Source of the DNA: Legionella quateirensis
GTDB lineage: Bacteria; Pseudomonadota; Gammaproteobacteria; Legionellales; Legionellaceae
NCBI RefSeq assembly: GCF_001467955.1
Contig: NZ_LNYR01000012.1
Span: 513,299-577,298 of the forward strand
Direction of reading: 5' to 3'
Length of the DNA: 64,000 nt
Position numbers and translations under genes: made by a program. Below, in pieces: positions 61,216-64,000 of the stretch. Position 1 is the stretch's first letter. Each line of letters opens with the position of its first letter. The notes below the pieces were generated by a model. It was not told where the DNA came from. It made no database searches and worked only from the letters and a program-made list of their open reading frames with translations.

Positions 61216-61899
61216 TTGGTTGATACTGGCTATATTTTCCCGGACCCTGAAACCAGCGACAAACAAGGATTGCTTGCTATAGGCGGTGATTTATGTCCAC
61301 AGCGCATACTTCAAGCCTATACTCAAGGTATTTTCCCTTGGTTTGAACCAGGATGTCCTATTCTGTGGTGGTCACCCAATCCCAGATTGATTCTGCTTCC
61401 TGACCAATTGAACGTATCAAGGAGTCTTAATAAATCTTTAAAAAAACCATTTAGATTATCCATAGATACCGCATTTCAACAGGTCATAACTTCATGCGCT
61501 ACTTGTTCAGGACGTTTCAATAATACCTGGATTACCCATGAAATGATTACTGCCTATACTACCCTTCACACTATGGGCTATGCCCATTCATTTGAAGTAT
61601 GGCAAGATGATAAGCTGGTTGGAGGATTATACGGTATCAGTCTGGGAAAAGGTTTTTTTGGTGAATCCATGTTCCATAAAGTGACTGACGCCTCAAAAAT
61701 TGCTTTATATTATTTATGCCAGACACTTAAAGATTGGGAATTTGATTTCATAGATTGCCAAATGCCAACCAATCATTTACTCCGCTTGGGCGCCACCGTC
61801 ATCAGTAGAAAAGAATTTCTTCATTTATTGGGGTTAACTCTAAAAAATCCCAATAAACTGGGTCACTGGGATCATCCCTTGAAATTATCCTTAAAATAA
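61216..61899 (+). CDS. aat: Leucyl/phenylalanyl-tRNA--protein transferase
   Basis: Aat adds Leu or Phe to the N-terminus of proteins starting with Arg/Lys, marking them for ClpAP. The 227-residue protein has F-P-D-P, L-L-A-I-G-G-D-L, G-I-F-P-W-F, W-W-S-P-N-P-R and V-G-G-L-Y-G-I-S-L-G-K-G-F-F-G-E-S-M-F typical of the family. The start is TTG with AAGGA five bases upstream. Its 3' end overlaps the convergent ParB-like gene by 28 bases. Confidence 0.95.
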   Translation: MVDTGYIFPDPETSDKQGLLAIGGDLCPQRILQAYTQGIFPWFEPGCPILWWSPNPRLILLPDQLNVSRSLNKSLKKPFRLSIDTAFQQVITSCATCSGRFNNTWITHEMITAYTTLHTMGYAHSFEVWQDDKLVGGLYGISLGKGFFGESMFHKVTDASKIALYYLCQTLKDWEFDFIDCQMPTNHLLRLGATVISRKEFLHLLGLTLKNPNKLGHWDHPLKLSLK

Positions 61900-62780
61900 T
61901 AATTGGCAAAATCAGTTATATTTTTCTCCAGAGTTCCGACCAACTCTTTAAAATTACCATGATTTACCAGCGATTTATCCAATTTGATTCGCCCTTGATG
62001 CAGGTTCATCAAAATTTTTCCATTAAATTCAATTTGATGATCGCCGAGGTTCTCGGGTGATCTGCGTTTCAGCTGATCATTAATATTAGCCTCAACTGCC
62101 CTGAGTATTCGCTTTTCACCAAAGCCTTGAGCAATTTTTTTTGCAATACTGAATAAGGCATCAAGATAGACGGTTCCTTTATCAGATATGGTTTTGATTG
62201 TACTTGCTGTCCTGGCAGATACTTTGGACATGTCACCTACCGCGCTCCAAAGTTCTGAAGGTACCTGAGCGAATGCAAGGTAATTCTCAAGTTGTTGTCG
62301 ACTCATATTTAATCGGTGACTTAATTGATCACGAGTAATTTTCGCTGAAGTTAATAGAGTATGATATAACATTCCCTTAGAATAATCAGAAACCGTTTCT
62401 TTCTCATAATCGCTTATAAGAACAGTTATTGCCTGCTCAAAACTTAAACTTCTAATCACTGCCTGAACTTCAAGCTGATGAGTCTTGCACGCCATCCATC
62501 TCCTGTACCCTGCAATGACAACATATTGTGCCGATGGATTATCTTTAGGTTTGAAAATCTCAGAGACTCTGACGACAATGATAGGCTGACACTGCCCCGC
62601 ATGTTTAATACTTAAAGCTAACGAATCAATACATCCTAAATCAAAAGAGCTTCGTTCGCGATATTCCCATGTATCAATGGTGTTACAGTCTAGCTTTACA
62701 ATATGTTCAGAATATCCCAATTCCTGTTCAACAGCTTTAAATCGTTCAAGGATCGCATCAGATAGACAAAAATTTTGCAT
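61872..62780 (-). CDS. ParB/RepB-type partition protein
   Basis: The 302-residue protein has the ParB N-terminal domain (S-I-K-H-A-G-Q-C-Q-P-I-I-V; V-I-A-G-Y-R-R-W-M-A) and a helix-turn-helix (T-R-D-Q-L-S-H-R-L-N-M-S-R-Q-Q-L). This is closer to plasmid RepB/SopB-type proteins than to chromosomal ParB. GGAG precedes the ATG at 62780; a start at 62795 would add five residues. It lies 19 bases downstream of a ParA gene. It probably binds a centromere-like site, which I could not identify. Confidence 0.82.
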   Translation of the reverse strand: MQNFCLSDAILERFKAVEQELGYSEHIVKLDCNTIDTWEYRERSSFDLGCIDSLALSIKHAGQCQPIIVVRVSEIFKPKDNPSAQYVVIAGYRRWMACKTHQLEVQAVIRSLSFEQAITVLISDYEKETVSDYSKGMLYHTLLTSAKITRDQLSHRLNMSRQQLENYLAFAQVPSELWSAVGDMSKVSARTASTIKTISDKGTVYLDALFSIAKKIAQGFGEKRILRAVEANINDQLKRRSPENLGDHQIEFNGKILMNLHQGRIKLDKSLVNHGNFKELVGTLEKNITDFANYYFKDNFKG

Positions 62781-62799
62781 TTTGTGCTCCTTCAATTGC

Positions 62800-63486
62800 C
62801 TATACAGGACTTACTCTTTGTGCCACTGTATCTGCATTTTGAGAATGAATAGGAGGATAAGGTTTCGCCCATATATTAGCAATTTTAATGACCTCGTCTG
62901 CTAAAGACAAAAACTCTTTATGACTATCACAGCCAGGACGATAATTTCCTAGCCATTTCCCCTGAAATGGACTTTCCAATACAGCTGCTTTAGTGGATAT
63001 GGACGTTTCAAATGCCTGTCCAGATTTAATGAGTTCAGACAATAATTTTTCCGATAATTTATGTCGTTTATTGATTTTGCAACCCAAAATTTTAAAAGGT
63101 TTTTGTGCCATTCTAGGTATGGATATAGCATCCGTCAGATTACTTTGATCCAAAAAGCTTGGAGAACACGGTAAAATGATTAAGTCTGAAAGCATTATTG
63201 CTTTAAATGCTGCAGGCATGTAGTTGGGAGGAGTATCCAGAACAATAAAATCATAACTTCTTCTTAATGACTCCATTGTATCCATGGGTTTTTCTTCAAA
63301 AAGTTCAATTACGAAATTGATGTGTTCCCCTTGTTTAGCCCAATTTATAGCATCAGGTTTATCTTTATCCATATCCGCAACTATTGCTTTATAGCCTTTC
63401 TCTAATAAAGCGCCACATAAATTGATGGCTGTAGTTGTTTTAGTACTTCCACCCTTTGATTGGCTGACAGCTATAACATAGCCCAT
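62800..63486 (-). CDS. ParA-family partition ATPase
   Basis: The 228-residue protein has the deviant Walker A S-K-G-G-S-T-K-T-T at 10-18, A-D-M-D-K-D-K-P-D and Walker B-like V-L-D-T-P-P. The short length and lack of an N-terminal DNA-binding domain place it with type Ib or orphan ParA proteins of plasmids and integrative elements, not with Soj. It is the first gene of a parA-parB pair. No replication, integrase or att site is visible next to it, so its element of origin is unknown. Confidence 0.87.
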   Translation of the reverse strand: MGYVIAVSQSKGGSTKTTTAINLCGALLEKGYKAIVADMDKDKPDAINWAKQGEHINFVIELFEEKPMDTMESLRRSYDFIVLDTPPNYMPAAFKAIMLSDLIILPCSPSFLDQSNLTDAISIPRMAQKPFKILGCKINKRHKLSEKLLSELIKSGQAFETSISTKAAVLESPFQGKWLGNYRPGCDSHKEFLSLADEVIKIANIWAKPYPPIHSQNADTVAQRVSPV

Positions 63487-63597
63487 AAGACCTCCATGTA
63501 GCTTATGATTTCTTCACTTATTATAGTACATAATTTACACAGGGATTAAATAATTGTACTCAATAGAGAATGTTGGCAATTCCTTAGGAGGTTGCAT

Positions 63598-64000
63598 TTA
63601 ATATAATGAAGAGGTCAACTTCGCCAGTTCTGGTTTAATTGATACGGGATACCAGACAAGTATCCATGTTTGCAATAATAACAAAAACATAATGAGCAAG
63701 GCACCGAAAGAAAACCAATAATAACTGGCCAGACCTGATACAGGAATTTCTTCTCTGAACACATTTAATAAAACAGAACCGGCAAGAAATGCCAACATGA
63801 ACGCAGCAATTAATACGTTAACAGGGTCAAAAATTACAGAACACATCCAGCCAACTAACAAGGCGCTTATCAATATAAAACGCCCTAAATGATTAAATTG
63901 TGTACTATAAAATCGACAGAATTTACGATCCGTCAAAACAAAATGTAACGCCATAGCAAAAGTAAACAAGGCTGTAGCAGAGATACTGGTTAAAGCCCGT
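63598..64000 (-). CDS. Integral membrane protein, 5' end outside the window
   Basis: The frame stays open to the last base of the window, so the N-terminus is missing. The visible 133 residues contain about four hydrophobic helices (L-I-S-A-L-L-V-G-W-M-C; V-L-I-A-A-F-M-L-A-F-L-A-G; L-L-I-M-F-L-L-L-L). I recognise no family with confidence. Confidence 0.6.
   Translation of the reverse strand, partial: RALTSISATALFTFAMALHFVLTDRKFCRFYSTQFNHLGRFILISALLVGWMCSVIFDPVNVLIAAFMLAFLAGSVLLNVFREEIPVSGLASYYWFSFGALLIMFLLLLQTWILVWYPVSIKPELAKLTSSLY

Overview
The window looks like a chromosomal segment of a Legionella species or a close relative. It is AT-rich, its housekeeping genes are gammaproteobacterial (gatCAB, guaBA, clpB, ftsK-lolA-rarA, trmJ/suhB around isc genes, mpl, fleSR-fliEFGHIJ), and between them sit orphan genes with Legionella effector-like traits: a C-terminal CaaX prenylation box, acidic tails, and TTAA direct repeats resembling PmrA boxes. 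The genus assignment is an inference from gene content. It carries flagellar genes. No rRNA or tRNA gene was recognised.

Layout. 1-2.2 kb: 3' part of an RTX protein with DNA-level internal repeats. 2.3-3.6 kb: nuclease/phosphatase-fold orphan with a PmrA-like promoter. 3.7-7.2 kb (minus): guaB-guaA-tadA. 7.4-8.5 kb (plus): minD-minE. 8.8-10.1 kb: EAL-HDOD protein. 10.4-12.9 kb (minus): FadE-type acyl-CoA dehydrogenase. 12.9-17.4 kb (minus): ugpA-ugpE-ugpC-DUF1189-hydrolase, with overlapping or closely abutting genes and no binding-protein gene. 17.7-22.6 kb: quinone oxidoreductase, palindromic repeats, ClC antiporter, fused anthranilate synthase. 22.8-26.1 kb (plus): gatCAB with terminator. 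26.2-29.1 kb: candidate effector with PmrA-like box, rnpB, fis, CaaX-tailed orphan. 29.2-31.9 kb (minus): trmJ-iscS-iscU-like-iscA. 32-36.6 kb: suhB, sppA, clpB with a sigma-32 promoter. 37-39 kb: two unknown genes in tandem. 39.1-39.95 kb: nested tandem repeat of hairpin units. 40-45.8 kb (minus): mpl, membrane protein, YhdP. 45.7-53.9 kb (minus): fleS-fleR-fliE-F-G-H-I-J behind a sigma-54 promoter. 54.3-57 kb: outer membrane beta-barrel protein, 95-bp tandem repeat, rarA. 57.1-60.1 kb (minus): ftsK-lolA. 60.2-61.9 kb (plus): trxB, aat. 61.9-63.5 kb (minus): plasmid-type ParA/ParB pair. The edge holds a truncated membrane protein gene.

How the genes work together. The largest functional block is flagellar: a two-component pair (FleS/FleR) heads the operon for the MS-ring (FliF), rotor (FliG), rod adaptor (FliE) and export ATPase complex (FliH/I/J). 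The most unusual block is the isc cluster, where the IscU homologue lacks all three cluster-binding cysteines and IscS lacks the C-terminal tail that normally docks IscU. Three orphans (2286-3581, 26205-27062, 28468-29121) are the best candidates for host-directed proteins. Intergenic regions are seeded with hairpin-forming repeats that have expanded into arrays at two loci.
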